Source: Leishmania martiniquensis
Lineage: Eukaryota > Euglenozoa > Kinetoplastea > Trypanosomatida > Trypanosomatidae
Reading direction: 5' to 3'
Assembly (NCBI RefSeq): GCF_017916325.1
Contig: NC_090161.1
Location: 1 to 64,000, forward strand
Length of the DNA stretch: 64,000 nt
Part shown: positions 11,197 through 21,446 of the stretch, piece by piece
Position numbering within the stretch: the stretch's first letter is position 1
Layout of the letters: every line of letters begins with the position of its first letter
Position numbers and translations under genes: made by a program
Notes under the pieces: generated by a model
The model's input: only the letters and a program-made list of their open reading frames with translations
The model's database searches: none
Told to the model about the DNA's origin: nothing

Positions 11197-12285
11197 TTAA
11201 ATGTCCGTCTCTACGTGAGACTCTCGCATGTCAGTCTCCACACGAGCTCTCCGACGGTGCGGCCTGCTTCCTTCCTCGGGCGCCTCGCCATCCGCCGCCG
11301 TTTCACCGGCAGCACCGCTGCGGTGTGCCTTGAAGCGACGGAGGTTCAGTTCTTGAATGTCTTGTTTGCCGACGTGAAGCTGTCCGCGGAGGTTGTTAAG
11401 ACCGTCGGCCTGCACATTGTCCGCCGCCGAGCGCAGCGTCGCCAGTGTCTCGCGTGGAATGCGGCAAGCAACCTTGAACTCTTGGGGTGTGGCGAAGGAG
11501 ATACGGCGAATTTGAAAGTCAAAGTTCGGTCCGACATCGTAAAGCTGCACGTTTGTTATGCTCTTCGGCACCCCCGAAGCGGCGGAGGGCTTCTTGACAG
11601 CGTAGTGGCGCATGCACAGGATGGCGTTGCCTTTCTCATTCGGAGGCTTGTTTGTGTAGCAGTCCGTCGAGGGTGCCACGACAGTATCCTTGCCGTTTTC
11701 CGAGCGCAGAGAAAAGAACAGGACGCGATCGCAGCCATCGAGGTTGATCTCGACATCGTTGCCGCCGCGGAAGTAGTCTACCAAGAGGTTCTTGAGTCGC
11801 ATAAATGCAGGATCAGTGGCAAACTCGCTGCCCTCGAAGACAAAGAACGGCTTGCCGCCCACTGAGCCCGCATCGACGCCCACCGTCTGCGACATGTCAA
11901 GGCAGTCGGCAGCTACAATGCCGAGCTCTACCATGTCCAGCACGTGAAAGTCGAACTGGCGCCCGATCGTGAGGTTATTGGGTCGCTTCTTGTTGCTGGA
12001 GCCAAAGCAGAAGAGCGAGCAATCGTTTTTGAAGCCGAGAAATTCGAGATGCTGGCGCCCCTCGAACGGAAAGAAGGCATTCTTCTTCACGAGCCGTTTG
12101 CAGTAGGGCTTGGTGATGGCCATTAGGTCCACCATCGCGTCTCTAACAGCATCGTTCGAGGATGCGCCCTTCAAAAACAGCACCTTTTTAGGGTTCTCGA
12201 TGACCTTGGGCTGGTACTGCTTTACCGCGCGCCGTGTTGCTGCGGTCTTTGGTGTCCGCCGCGTGAAACCACCAACAGACGACAT
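11197..12285 (-). CDS. Ribosome production factor 2 (Brix domain, 362 aa)
   Basis: An RPF2-like nucleolar protein that, in yeast, works with Rrs1 to bring the 5S RNP into pre-60S particles. The N-terminal signature ENPKKVLFLKG is followed by a Brix domain running to about residue 280 (segments KPYCKRLVKKN, RPNNLTIGRQFD, DMVELGI, FEGSEF, NVQLYDVGPNFDFQIRR). The C-terminal ~60 residues are charged and low in complexity, with an arginine patch and a short VETD repeat. The ATG at 12285 starts the conserved basic N-terminus; upstream in-frame codons look like UTR. Confidence 0.92.
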   Translation of the reverse strand: MSSVGGFTRRTPKTAATRRAVKQYQPKVIENPKKVLFLKGASSNDAVRDAMVDLMAITKPYCKRLVKKNAFFPFEGRQHLEFLGFKNDCSLFCFGSSNKKRPNNLTIGRQFDFHVLDMVELGIVAADCLDMSQTVGVDAGSVGGKPFFVFEGSEFATDPAFMRLKNLLVDYFRGGNDVEINLDGCDRVLFFSLRSENGKDTVVAPSTDCYTNKPPNEKGNAILCMRHYAVKKPSAASGVPKSITNVQLYDVGPNFDFQIRRISFATPQEFKVACRIPRETLATLRSAADNVQADGLNNLRGQLHVGKQDIQELNLRRFKAHRSGAAGETAADGEAPEEGSRPHRRRARVETDMRESHVETDI

Positions 12286-13321
12286 GGCGGGCCTCAACGC
12301 GCCAAACAGAAAAGAAGCCGTCGGCTGTTCTGCGAGGGAGTGCTTGTCCTCGAATGTGGGAGAACGAAAGGGGTGGTGCAAAGCACAGGCGAAATTGAGC
12401 TGCTCTCGCGTCCGCAAGGGGAGATATGGTGATGAGATGAGCCTTGGGCACACGGAAAGCACAAACAAAGAGGTAGAGAAGAAGGAAGAATGGAGGCAGG
12501 CCGAGAAAGAGAGGCCTCGCATCCCGACAAAGGACGCAGCGGCCCCCCGCAGAAAAAGAACGCCTCGAGTGCACATTGGGCGGCGCCTGTAGCGCGTGTG
12601 TCGTGAGGCACACAGATAAAATGGTACAAATCGAGAACCACTCAGACGAGGAACGACCCGAAACAGAGCAATGGACGCCGGTGATCAGCAAATGAAATAC
12701 GTTTTCTCATCCGCCTCGCAGGAAGGAGCTCCATGGCAAGAGGAAAAGACAACCAAGAGAGCACAGACAAGAAACAACGAGCCGGAAAGAAAGCAAACAC
12801 GCTGCTGCTGACCTCCGTAGTATTCGCGTATGCGTGCAGGAGATGGGGGTGAGATGCAGTAGAGCAACCTGTGTGTGCAGAGAAAAGCCTAAGCAAAGCT
12901 TCGAAAGGGCATGAAGTCACCCCCACGAAAAATAAATGGTCGACTTTTCAGTGATGATACACGCGGAATTGCAGTCAATGTCGTCAAGGCATTCACACCT
13001 CAGGGAGGAGCACCCTACGGGAACAGCACGTGGTGGGCGAGGAAAAGCAACCAAGTAGGACGAAGTCCAAAAGAGAAGATTGCGTTTTGTTGGATTACGC
13101 GAAGGTAAAAGCCTGAGCAGGGAAGAGCGCAAGAGACAACGTTCTTTTTCGATTCTGTCCCTCCAACCGCGCACCGACTGTGGCTCTCGCAATTGTGTGC
13201 GCGTCGCAGCGGTGTGGAGAAAGGGAAGGTAAGCGACCATCAGAAAGAAAAAAACGCTGGGCAAAGAGATTGCAAAAGAAATGGCTTGTAGCGACCTCCG
13301 CACTGGGTCAGAGGATAGTAG
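12286..13321. other. Intergenic region / UTRs
   Basis: About 1 kb between RPF2 and the epimerase. No supported gene. It should contain the RPF2 5' UTR and the epimerase 3' UTR. The minus strand carries several pyrimidine-rich runs (for example around 12470-12520) that could serve trans-splicing. Confidence 0.6.
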
Positions 13322-13777
13322 CTAAGATTTCACCTCCTCCAGCTCGATGAGGACGCCACCACAATCCTTTGGATGAAGAAACATCACAGGGTTCCCATGC
13401 GCACCAATTTTCGTCTCTGTGCCGAGGCAGCGGATATTGGCCGCCTTGCATGCCTCTATCGCAGCGGCAATGTCGGGAACTTCGAGGCAGATGTGATGTA
13501 TACCGCCGTTCTTGTTGCGCTCCAAGAAGCCCGCAATGGGGCTATTTTCGCCCAGAGGGTGAAGCAGCTCAATTTTGGAGTTGGGCATGTCCACAAAGAC
13601 CGTAATGACGCCATGTTCCTCCTGTTTCACTGGCTCGCTGACCGTGGCGTGAAAGATCCGCTGGTACATCTCACCAGCTGCCACGATGCTGCGACTCGCC
13701 GGCACAGCGATCGCGACATGGTTGAGACGGCCGAGGTTGGCAGGCAACGCGAGACAAGCTGTGCAGCGACGGAGCAT
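13322..13777 (-). CDS. Methylmalonyl-CoA epimerase, mitochondrial (151 aa)
   Basis: A vicinal-oxygen-chelate (glyoxalase-fold) protein of the size of methylmalonyl-CoA epimerase, which interconverts the 2R and 2S forms of methylmalonyl-CoA between propionyl-CoA carboxylase and methylmalonyl-CoA mutase. Landmarks are GRLNHVAIAV with H20, KIELLHPLGENSPIAGFL with E70, GGIHHICLEV with H94 and GVLIELEEV with E145, which match the metal-binding positions of the family. The first ~15 residues (MLRRCTACLALPA) are basic and hydrophobic, consistent with a mitochondrial presequence, which supports the ATG at 13777. Confidence 0.92.
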   Translation of the reverse strand: MLRRCTACLALPANLGRLNHVAIAVPASRSIVAAGEMYQRIFHATVSEPVKQEEHGVITVFVDMPNSKIELLHPLGENSPIAGFLERNKNGGIHHICLEVPDIAAAIEACKAANIRCLGTETKIGAHGNPVMFLHPKDCGGVLIELEEVKS

Positions 13778-15017
13778 GTGAGAAAAGCGGTCGTCGGGTG
13801 CGAGGTGGCAAGAGAAAGTACGGGAGAAAAAACACACGCAATAGATCGTAAGATCTGCGACGAGTCGATCCTTACATGTAGGGAAAGTCACCACTGAAAA
13901 GGGATAACGGAATCAACGGTGAAGTGGGAAACTGCGGCAAGATGACAAGAGAGCAGGAGGTGGCTTCGTATGAAATGGCCAACGCAGCAGTGAAGAGTGA
14001 AAACAAGGTCATGTTCAGGAGATCACACGAGAGAAGCAGACATTGGCAGCAAGGTGGCCAATTTGCAGGCGCAGGGCGACAAACCGAGGGGGGCATAGGA
14101 AACGGGGAACGAGAAAGGAGGAGAGGGCCAGCATGGGGAGAAAAGGCTGTTGAAGAAGAGGTGAAGTGCCTGTCCCTCTCTGGCTCCGATAAGGGCGCAG
14201 AAACGTCGTTGTCACGAAGAGCTTTTCGGAGACAGTTTGGATGTTCGCCTACATTGTCGTTGGAAGAGTGGACGGCTCATTTGGTTTCTAGAGGAGTCAG
14301 GTGTTCCTCTTCCCGTCACCCACAACCGTAGACAGCAGAGCATGAGGAAGGTGCTCCACTCGATGCATGGAGACATGCGCATCAACACCGACAACACAAT
14401 TCCAGCAAAACAAAAGGAGGGAGAGCAAAATGTGCCCTTCGTTGGGCATATTTAATGTGTTCGCAGTCAGTGCAAGGTATCATGCATGACGCACTGCAGA
14501 GCTTAGGTGGAAGGGGGAGGGCAGAATCCACATAGAGCAACGCGCGAATCGCTACCCAAATACGCAAATCTAAGCGGCCTCGAGTAGAAAAAAAGAGCTC
14601 AAGCCAGGCAAGAGGAGGAATGTGGCGACGAGCAGAAAAGAAAAGAAGTATAAAAGAAAAGTGCGTGCGGGAAGTGCCAGTGGGGAAGAATATGGAGGAG
14701 TTGCTGAGAGGGGGGAAACGATGATGATGATGAGGGGCGCGGTCGCAACAAAAAGACTGAAACCAAAAACGAGCAGTGTAAAAGGAATTAGCGGGTCCTT
14801 CACAAGTAAAAGGGAAGAAACAACGGAACACACGTTTTGTTCACAATAACGCACGCGCCAAGCCACGCTCAATCCAAAATCGGCGCACCTCTCACTCCCA
14901 AACTCTCCCTTCCTTCACAACGAGCAAAAAAAGAGAGCGATTGAGTCCACAAATGGGCAGGAGCTCCGACACCGTAGTGGTGTGCCATGGCACCATCGAA
15001 AGGAAGCGTGGGATGTG
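13778..15017. other. Intergenic region / UTRs
   Basis: About 1.2 kb between the epimerase and glycine dehydrogenase with no supported gene. The minus strand is strongly pyrimidine-rich around 14590-14750, a plausible splice-acceptor or polyadenylation-linked tract. There is an (ATG)n/(CAT)n microsatellite near 14721-14732. Confidence 0.6.
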
Positions 15018-17939
15018 CTAAATGTAAAATTCCAACGGGATGCACGAGCACATCAAGTGGCGATCTCCATAGGTGCTGTCCACACGGCCCACACTTGGCC
15101 AGAACTTTTCACGGTACTGGTGTCGGCAAGGGTAAGCGGCAAGCTGTCGAGAGTATGGACGGTTCCACTCGTCTGCGGTCACACACTTGGCCGTATGGGG
15201 CGCGTTTGTGATGACGTTGTTGTCTTTTGGCTGATCCCCCCGCTCCACCGCGGCGATCTCCCGACGGATGCAGATAAGGGCATCGGCGAAGCGATCCAGC
15301 TCCTGCTTGGACTCACTCTCGGTCGGCTCAATCATCAGCGTACCGGCGATGGGAAACGCCAGCGTGGGCGCGTGGAAGCCGTAGTCCATGAGTCGCTTTG
15401 CCACATCTTCCGCCTCGATGTGTGCGGTTTTCTTGAAGGGGCGAAGATCAAGAATGAACTCGTGGGCGCAGAAGTCGTCGACGCCGAGGAAGCTGATGAT
15501 GTAGTACTCCTCCAGCCGCTTCTTCAGGTAGTTGGCGTTGAGCACCGCGTACTCGGTGCACCTCTTCAGCCCGTCAGACCCTAGCATCATGATAAGGGCA
15601 TACGGGATGGTGGCAATCGAGGCAGAGCCGTAACCGCTCTGCGACACTTGCCCAAACGCTTGAGATCCTCCCACGGCCGGGCCATAGGTACTCCTCGGAA
15701 GGAACGGCGCGAGATGCCGGCGCACGGTGATCGGCCCTAAGCCTGGACCACCACCACCGTGAGGGATGGAGAAGGTCTTGTGCATGTTAATGTGGCATAC
15801 ATCACCGCCGATGAAGCCTGGGCCACTGTAGCCAACGAGGGCGTTCAGGTTGGCACCATCTATGTAGCACTGTCCGCCGTGCTCGTGCACCACGGACGTG
15901 ATCTTGCGGATATCCTTATCGAACAGGCCGTAGGTGCTGGGATAGGTTATCATGAGGCATGCCAGCTCCCTTGCATGCTGATGGCACTTGGCTTCCAGGT
16001 CCTCTATGTCAACGCGCCCGTCGTCGAGGCATTTTACGGTGACTACTTTCAGTCCTGCCAGCGCCGCCGACGCCGGGTTGGTGCCGTGCGCGCTGATAGG
16101 AATGAAGCAGATATTGCGATGACCCTCGCCACGGGACTCGTGATAGGCGCGTATTATACGCAGGCCGGCGTACTCGCCCTGCGCACCGCTGTTTGGCTGA
16201 AGCGAGCAAGCGTCCATCCCCGTGATGTCGCACAACTTCTGCTTAAGGTCCGCCAGCATCGCGTGGTACCCGCGAGCCTGGTCCCCTGGAGCATAGGGGT
16301 GCAGCGCGCTGAACTCCGGCCAGGTGAGTGCCAGCATCGCAGCCGCTGGGTTGAGCTTCATGGTGCACGAGCCAAGCGGAATCATGCCGTGCGTCAGTCC
16401 GTAGTCCTTGCGCTGCAGCCGCTGGATGTAGCGCATCAGCTCCGTCTCGCTCTTGTGGCTATTGAAGACGCTACCTTGCAGGAAATTAGACGTCCGCTGC
16501 AAAGTTTCAGGAATGACCGAGACCGTGTCGGCGACGCGCTGCAGCGCGGCGACGTTGGGTGTCGACATGCCTGCAGCTTGAAGTAGCGCAGAGATGTGGT
16601 CCTCCGTCGTGGCTTCGTCCAGGGAAATGGACACGTGCTTTCCGGTGGGCTCCACGAAAATATTAATGCCTTTGTCCACACACCGTTTTGCGTAGTCAGC
16701 CGCCGTCATGCGACTCCCCTCCATCGAGAAGGCCAGTGTGTCAAAGTAGGTCCTGTTTAGCGGCGTGAGCCCGAGCGACTCCATGCCAACCGTCAACATC
16801 TTCGCCTTGAGGTGGATCTCCTTCGCCAGCTGCTTCAACCCCTCAGGGCCATGGTAGATGGCGTAGAAGGCGTTCATGTTCGCCAGCAGCGCCTGCGCTG
16901 TGCAAATGTTCGACGTGGCGCGCTCACGCTTGATGTGCTGCTCGCGCGTCTGTAGCGCCAGGCGAATCGCCGGGTCGCCGGCTCTGTCCTTGCTGATGCC
17001 AACTACCCGCCCAGGTAACAAACGCTTCAAGTTGTCCGCGATGGCCATAAATGCGGCATGTGGGCCACCGTAGCCTAATGGAGTGCCGAAGCGCTGCGCG
17101 CTACCGACGGCGACGTCTGCCCCCATCTCCCCTGCCGGCTTGACGAGGCAGCTCGCCAGCAGGTCCACGCCGACACAGCAGACAACACCGTTCGCTTTGG
17201 CGCGCGTGAAGAGGGAGGTGAAATCGTGCAACTCTCCCTTAGCGTCTGGGGTCTGCACATAAATGCCGCTCAGCTGGGCATCGGCCAGGTCCATAGAATG
17301 CAGATCGCCAACGATCACCTCTACTCCGAGAGGGTACGCGCGCGTTTGTATCATTTCTATCGATGATAGGAAGACGTCTTTCGACACGGCAAACTTCGTC
17401 CGCGTTCGACGGTGATAGTTAAGCGACAGATACATACACTCGGCCGCAGCCGTGGCCTGGTCGAGGAGCGACGCATTCGCGATGTCCATCTTCGTCAGAT
17501 CTATCACCATTGTTTGAAAATTGAGGAGCGACTCCAGGCGGCCCTGAGAAATTTCGGACTGATATGGGGTGTAGGGAGTGTACCACATGGGGTTCTCCAG
17601 GACATTACGCACAATAACCGTCGGGACTTTGCAGTCATAGTAGCCCTGGCCAATCATACTTTTCATAATTATGTTTTGCTCACCGAGTCTCTTCAGGTAG
17701 CAAAGCGCCTCCGTTTCACTCAATGAGTCGAAGCTCTTCAGAGGGGTTCGAACTATATCCCTAGGAAGCACCGTGCTCATCAGCTCTGCGAGACTCTCTT
17801 TGCCGATCCTCCTGAGCATTTCGGCCGTTTCCTTCCGTGTTGGGCCAATGTGGCGGTTCACGTACGCGTCCGTTGACGCGTACCGCGTCAGAGACGCCGG
17901 CGCGCGTACGCTGACAAAGCAGAGCAGGCGGCGAAGCAT
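15018..17939 (-). CDS. Glycine dehydrogenase (decarboxylating), P-protein (973 aa)
   Basis: The PLP-dependent P-protein of the mitochondrial glycine cleavage system: it decarboxylates glycine and passes the aminomethyl group to the lipoyl H-protein. Length is typical for the family. The N-terminal half begins after a basic presequence (MLRRLLCFVSVRAPASLTRY) with the conserved RHIGP motif. The C-terminal half contains the PLP-lysine motif HINMHKTFSIPHGGGGPG, with the lysine at about residue 721, and ends with the family signature FWPSVGRVDSTYGDRHL. The first in-frame ATG is at 17939; the frame is open further upstream but has no earlier ATG. Probably imported into the mitochondrion. Confidence 0.97.
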   Translation of the reverse strand: MLRRLLCFVSVRAPASLTRYASTDAYVNRHIGPTRKETAEMLRRIGKESLAELMSTVLPRDIVRTPLKSFDSLSETEALCYLKRLGEQNIIMKSMIGQGYYDCKVPTVIVRNVLENPMWYTPYTPYQSEISQGRLESLLNFQTMVIDLTKMDIANASLLDQATAAAECMYLSLNYHRRTRTKFAVSKDVFLSSIEMIQTRAYPLGVEVIVGDLHSMDLADAQLSGIYVQTPDAKGELHDFTSLFTRAKANGVVCCVGVDLLASCLVKPAGEMGADVAVGSAQRFGTPLGYGGPHAAFMAIADNLKRLLPGRVVGISKDRAGDPAIRLALQTREQHIKRERATSNICTAQALLANMNAFYAIYHGPEGLKQLAKEIHLKAKMLTVGMESLGLTPLNRTYFDTLAFSMEGSRMTAADYAKRCVDKGINIFVEPTGKHVSISLDEATTEDHISALLQAAGMSTPNVAALQRVADTVSVIPETLQRTSNFLQGSVFNSHKSETELMRYIQRLQRKDYGLTHGMIPLGSCTMKLNPAAAMLALTWPEFSALHPYAPGDQARGYHAMLADLKQKLCDITGMDACSLQPNSGAQGEYAGLRIIRAYHESRGEGHRNICFIPISAHGTNPASAALAGLKVVTVKCLDDGRVDIEDLEAKCHQHARELACLMITYPSTYGLFDKDIRKITSVVHEHGGQCYIDGANLNALVGYSGPGFIGGDVCHINMHKTFSIPHGGGGPGLGPITVRRHLAPFLPRSTYGPAVGGSQAFGQVSQSGYGSASIATIPYALIMMLGSDGLKRCTEYAVLNANYLKKRLEEYYIISFLGVDDFCAHEFILDLRPFKKTAHIEAEDVAKRLMDYGFHAPTLAFPIAGTLMIEPTESESKQELDRFADALICIRREIAAVERGDQPKDNNVITNAPHTAKCVTADEWNRPYSRQLAAYPCRHQYREKFWPSVGRVDSTYGDRHLMCSCIPLEFYI

Positions 17940-19013
17940 GAAAAAGAGCGGCGTGGACACAAAGACAAGATTCGAGTGGCGCGAGCCACCTTCACTTGTG
18001 GTGATGATAAAAGATGGAAACCAGAAGTGTTCCGCTTCGCTTTGTTCCCGCCTGTGAATCGGTTATGAAAGCGCACACATTCGCCGCGCGTTCCGTTCCC
18101 GGTCACGAAATGCCCACCACAAACGCCAGCGCCAATGCAGAGAGAAAAACGACATGAGGAGGAGACAATCAAAAAGAGAGAAGGTGAGACAACGTCCGGC
18201 GGCAGCATCATTACCTTTTATGCGCGGCGTTTATCCTCAGCATGTCGCTCCAGAGCGAGGGCAGTGGCGGCACCGTTGGCACCGACAGCTGCAGCACACC
18301 TGCCTCGGTGGTAGAAGACGAAGGCCCAAGTCGGGTGCGCGAGAACGCGGTGCGCACCGTCTAATCGAACCATCCGTCTAGCCAGCTCTGCGCTGTCCTT
18401 CCCTCCCTCTTCTCCGCACACCACCCACGCAAACAGCGCCACGTTGGCCCGCGCGAAGCAGTAGTCATTCATTCAAACCCCGTCGCGCCCACATGGGACC
18501 CCCCTGCACACACACACACAAACACGCAGCAGAATGCATGTGAGCGAACCGTAGCCAGCTCGCTCGTCAGCCTCGTGCCAGGAGTCTCGAAAGCCCCACC
18601 ACATGGCCTCCACGTCGCCCACGTTCCAGCGTTCGTTCAAGAAACTCCACATGGGATCATGCATGTAAAGGGGTTGTCACGTTCAACCGTGTATAATGAG
18701 AACGGGAAGTGGACGAAAGAGGCAGTGGCGCGTGCGGGAGCTGAGACGTGTATGAAGCCATATGCAGTCAAAGCAAGGAGTCGCGCAGAATAAACGACAC
18801 AGAAAACAGGTGAAACGTTCCGCTCCAGCCCTCGCGCCGAGGCAGTACGTATGCGAAGTGCCGGCCCACCATAGTGGCAGGCCCACGCCGCACTGAGAAA
18901 GCTCTGCCAGATGCAAGAGGAAAGCAGTAAGATCAGCGAGCACGCGAGGCGTTCACGGCTTTTACGATTCCACGATGATGGTTCAGGTCGAGTACTCTGA
19001 AAAACCTTCATCT
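17940..19013. other. Intergenic region with dispersed repeat
   Basis: About 1.1 kb between glycine dehydrogenase and the kinase, containing repeat copy B (18236-18609). No other supported gene; short frames on either strand are not convincing. Confidence 0.6.
18236..18609. repeat. 374-bp dispersed repeat, copy B
   Basis: Same orientation as copy A at 7452-7825, differing at one base seen (A at 18467). Flanking sequences are unrelated on both sides. The minus-strand open frame (ATG at 18472) runs out of the repeat and ends a few codons later in flanking DNA, differently from copy A, so both copies appear cut at the same point of a larger parent sequence. It lies between two housekeeping genes, so the sequence is not restricted to the subtelomere. 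Confidence 0.9.
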
Positions 19014-19937
19014 TCAGCTCTGCGTCCTCAATCGTCCCTTGCCATAGCACGCGTGCAGGGCGCTCTCTGGGAGAGCGAAAAAGGGGTGGTTAAGTGCCTC
19101 TGCCGCGCTGCACCTAGATGCTGGATCGAGGGTGAGCATCGTCGTCAGCAAGTCGAGCGCCTCATAGGGCACAAACGGCAGCAACACCCGCAAGCCAGTT
19201 CCCTCCTTCTTTTCAAAAAAGACCTTCTCCCAGTCAGGAAGCTGGCGGTAAAATTTACAGGTGGCGCCCGTCGGCGTGCCGAACACGTCGAATATCTTCG
19301 CAATTTGGCTGATATCTCCATCGCCCGTAAAGAGAGGGCGTCCGTGGCCGCGCAAAAGTTCGGCAAAGACGCACCCAGCCGCCCAGATATCCACCTCGCC
19401 CCTATAGTGTCGCTCACCAAACAGAAGCTCTGGCGCACGGTACCAGCGCGAGACAACTTCATGTGACATATCAGGGCCCACTGCGCGACTGAGTCCAAAG
19501 TCGCCGAGCTTGACACACCCGTCTGCAGTGACAAAGCAGTTCGACGGTTTCACATCGCGGTGTAAAATACCGCTGGAGTGCAAGGAGTGCAGCGCAGTGA
19601 GGAGCATCCGCATGTACGACTGCGTCATCACTAGCGGAAGCGGGTGCGATGGACTACACTTGCGCAAGACACAGGCCAGATCCTCCACACAGCGCTCCAT
19701 CACGACAGCCATATGTGACCCGTAAGGTGCTATCTCGATGGTTTTCACCAGAAACGGCGAGTCAACACGAGATGCAATGAGGAGCTCCCGCGCCACGGGA
19801 TGGGGAATGCCCTCCGTAACACGCGGCACGTGTAGCAGCTTCACGGCGACCGTCTGCCCTGTAGCCTTGACCGTGGCCATGCGCACGCTGCCAAACTGAC
19901 CCTCCCCGATAACCGGTCCTAGCGTGTACTTGTCCAT
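19014..19937 (-). CDS. CMGC protein kinase, CDK20/CCRK-like (307 aa)
   Basis: A complete serine/threonine kinase domain with almost no extensions. Visible elements are the glycine loop GEGQFGSV (11-18), VAVK lysine K33, catalytic HRDVKPSN (H126-N133), DFG at 146-148 and the activation end SHEVVSRWYRAPELL. The late segment QLPDWEKVFFEKK, with a helix ending in NHPFF, resembles CDK20 (cell-cycle-related kinase). CDK20 relatives act in cilium or flagellum length control (LF2 in Chlamydomonas); a flagellar role here is inference. It lacks a PSTAIRE sequence. The ATG at 19937 (MDKYTLG) is the first in frame. Confidence 0.85.
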   Translation of the reverse strand: MDKYTLGPVIGEGQFGSVRMATVKATGQTVAVKLLHVPRVTEGIPHPVARELLIASRVDSPFLVKTIEIAPYGSHMAVVMERCVEDLACVLRKCSPSHPLPLVMTQSYMRMLLTALHSLHSSGILHRDVKPSNCFVTADGCVKLGDFGLSRAVGPDMSHEVVSRWYRAPELLFGERHYRGEVDIWAAGCVFAELLRGHGRPLFTGDGDISQIAKIFDVFGTPTGATCKFYRQLPDWEKVFFEKKEGTGLRVLLPFVPYEALDLLTTMLTLDPASRCSAAEALNHPFFALPESALHACYGKGRLRTQS

Positions 19938-20657
19938 CCTGCCAGACACCGACAGGACAGCCTGGGCGCGAAGCCCAGAGGGAAGAACGAGAACGAGAGA
20001 TAAGGTGCTTCTGAAGAGTTAGCGGCACCGGTCTCTGTGTGCGGTCGCTCTAGCACAAGCCGAAACAGCACAGAGCATCAGCGGTGCACGTTGGCCAGCT
20101 CATCTGCGAGAGCTCAGTGGCGAGCAATCAGTGGACTCAGCAACAGTTTTGTTCAAAGCACATCGGCAGATGAATACGCAGAGAAAGGCTGCACAGAAGA
20201 CGATGCGCACACCCTCCTATCACGCGGAGAAGAGTGCAAGACAATAAAATCCAAGAAGAATGGTCAATTCTGTCTTTTACGCATCCTGTGAGGAGTGGCC
20301 GCAGAGGCGAGAACGCTTAACAACGAGTTTCGTTTCTTTTTGAGCACCTTCATCTCAGAGTCCACTCCACAAAGAAAAGATGTAAAAAGTAGAGATCCTT
20401 AGGTGCCTTCTCACAAGATGACGGGTTCGCTGCGTGAAGCAGCACTCAAGGTTTGCTTTGCCGGAGTGCGCTGGCCTCGATAGTGCGAGGTAATTCTTTA
20501 CACGCGATCGCAGCGCTTGCTCCACCAAAGTCCCCTGTCGAGGACGGAGCGCGACATCTGGAAAGTAAGGCAAGCGGAGGAGCCTGCTGTAGCATCCTCA
20601 CTATTTGGTTCGCTGTTCCTCAAGATGGGCAATAGTGGAGCACTCACTGCCACCCCA
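19938..20657. other. Intergenic region / UTRs
   Basis: About 0.7 kb with no supported gene, between the kinase and the next hypothetical gene. Confidence 0.6.
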
Positions 20658-21446
20658 TCACGAGGCCTCATCATCGCGAGCGATGGCCACAGCGACCTCG
20701 AACTTTGACCTCTTCTTGGGCACCTCCGGAAGCGCTTCGATGTGTGCCTTCGTTGCTGACGCTTCGATGTCAGTCGCGTTTGTGTCTCGGGTTGGGGGCT
20801 CTTTTGGACCGTCTGGCGCAACTTCCGCCGCTAGTGCACTCGACGTAGCCGCTGGTGTGAAGGGCGTTGCAGCGAGCAGCAAATCCAGCACCACCGAAGA
20901 TGAAGCACCTGTTGGAGAGCTGCCCGAGAGAAGGTCATCCACCTTGAGCATCGTGGCCTCCATTTTTTCAACTGGTGCATCGGCGAAACCATGTGGATCG
21001 AGCGCACGGGACCCTTGCAGCTGCTCGCGCCTCCGCAACAGCTCCGCACGAACAGACACTACCATTTCTATGCGTGGCAGCTTACGCGTATCTCTCGTGA
21101 CCATCGCCAACGCAGTACGTTGCCGCTGAACACGGCCTGCCTCCAAAGCAGGGCCACTGTTGGTCGCCTTTACCTTCAAGGCAGAAAATTCTTGGTTCCG
21201 CTTGATGTGGCTCGCGCTCGCGGCGTACCGCTTTCCTGCCATCTTGTCTGCTCGGCTTCCAATAATCAGGTTCCCACCCTCGACTTCTCGGTCCCCCTCA
21301 TCCTCGCTGGAGGAGTGGAAGATGTCCGTTAAATCTTCGTCTCCACCTGCGTTAGTGGCTTCGCTTGTCTTACTCGCAGTAGAATCGAGCTTCGCCTTTG
21401 CCGCAACATTTTTCTTGAAAGACTTGAGAAACTGAGACACATCCAT
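20658..21446 (-). CDS. Hypothetical protein, acidic/low-complexity (262 aa)
   Basis: Not recognised. The N-terminus (MDVSQFLKSFKKN) is basic and amphipathic, followed by an acidic serine-rich patch (DIFHSSSEDEGDREVEGG, about 42-59), a basic central part (HIKRNQEF, RVQRQR, RAELLRRREQ) and an alanine/threonine/serine-rich C-terminal half ending with KKRSKFEVA. This looks largely disordered and could be a nuclear or nucleolar factor, which is inference from composition only. The ATG at 21446 was chosen over the open upstream frame because the upstream part reads like UTR. Confidence 0.7.
   Translation of the reverse strand: MDVSQFLKSFKKNVAAKAKLDSTASKTSEATNAGGDEDLTDIFHSSSEDEGDREVEGGNLIIGSRADKMAGKRYAASASHIKRNQEFSALKVKATNSGPALEAGRVQRQRTALAMVTRDTRKLPRIEMVVSVRAELLRRREQLQGSRALDPHGFADAPVEKMEATMLKVDDLLSGSSPTGASSSVVLDLLLAATPFTPAATSSALAAEVAPDGPKEPPTRDTNATDIEASATKAHIEALPEVPKKRSKFEVAVAIARDDEAS

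Noticed and set aside
15759..16586. 275-codon plus-strand frame inside glycine dehydrogenase
   Set aside because: Antisense shadow of the P-protein in GC-rich codons.
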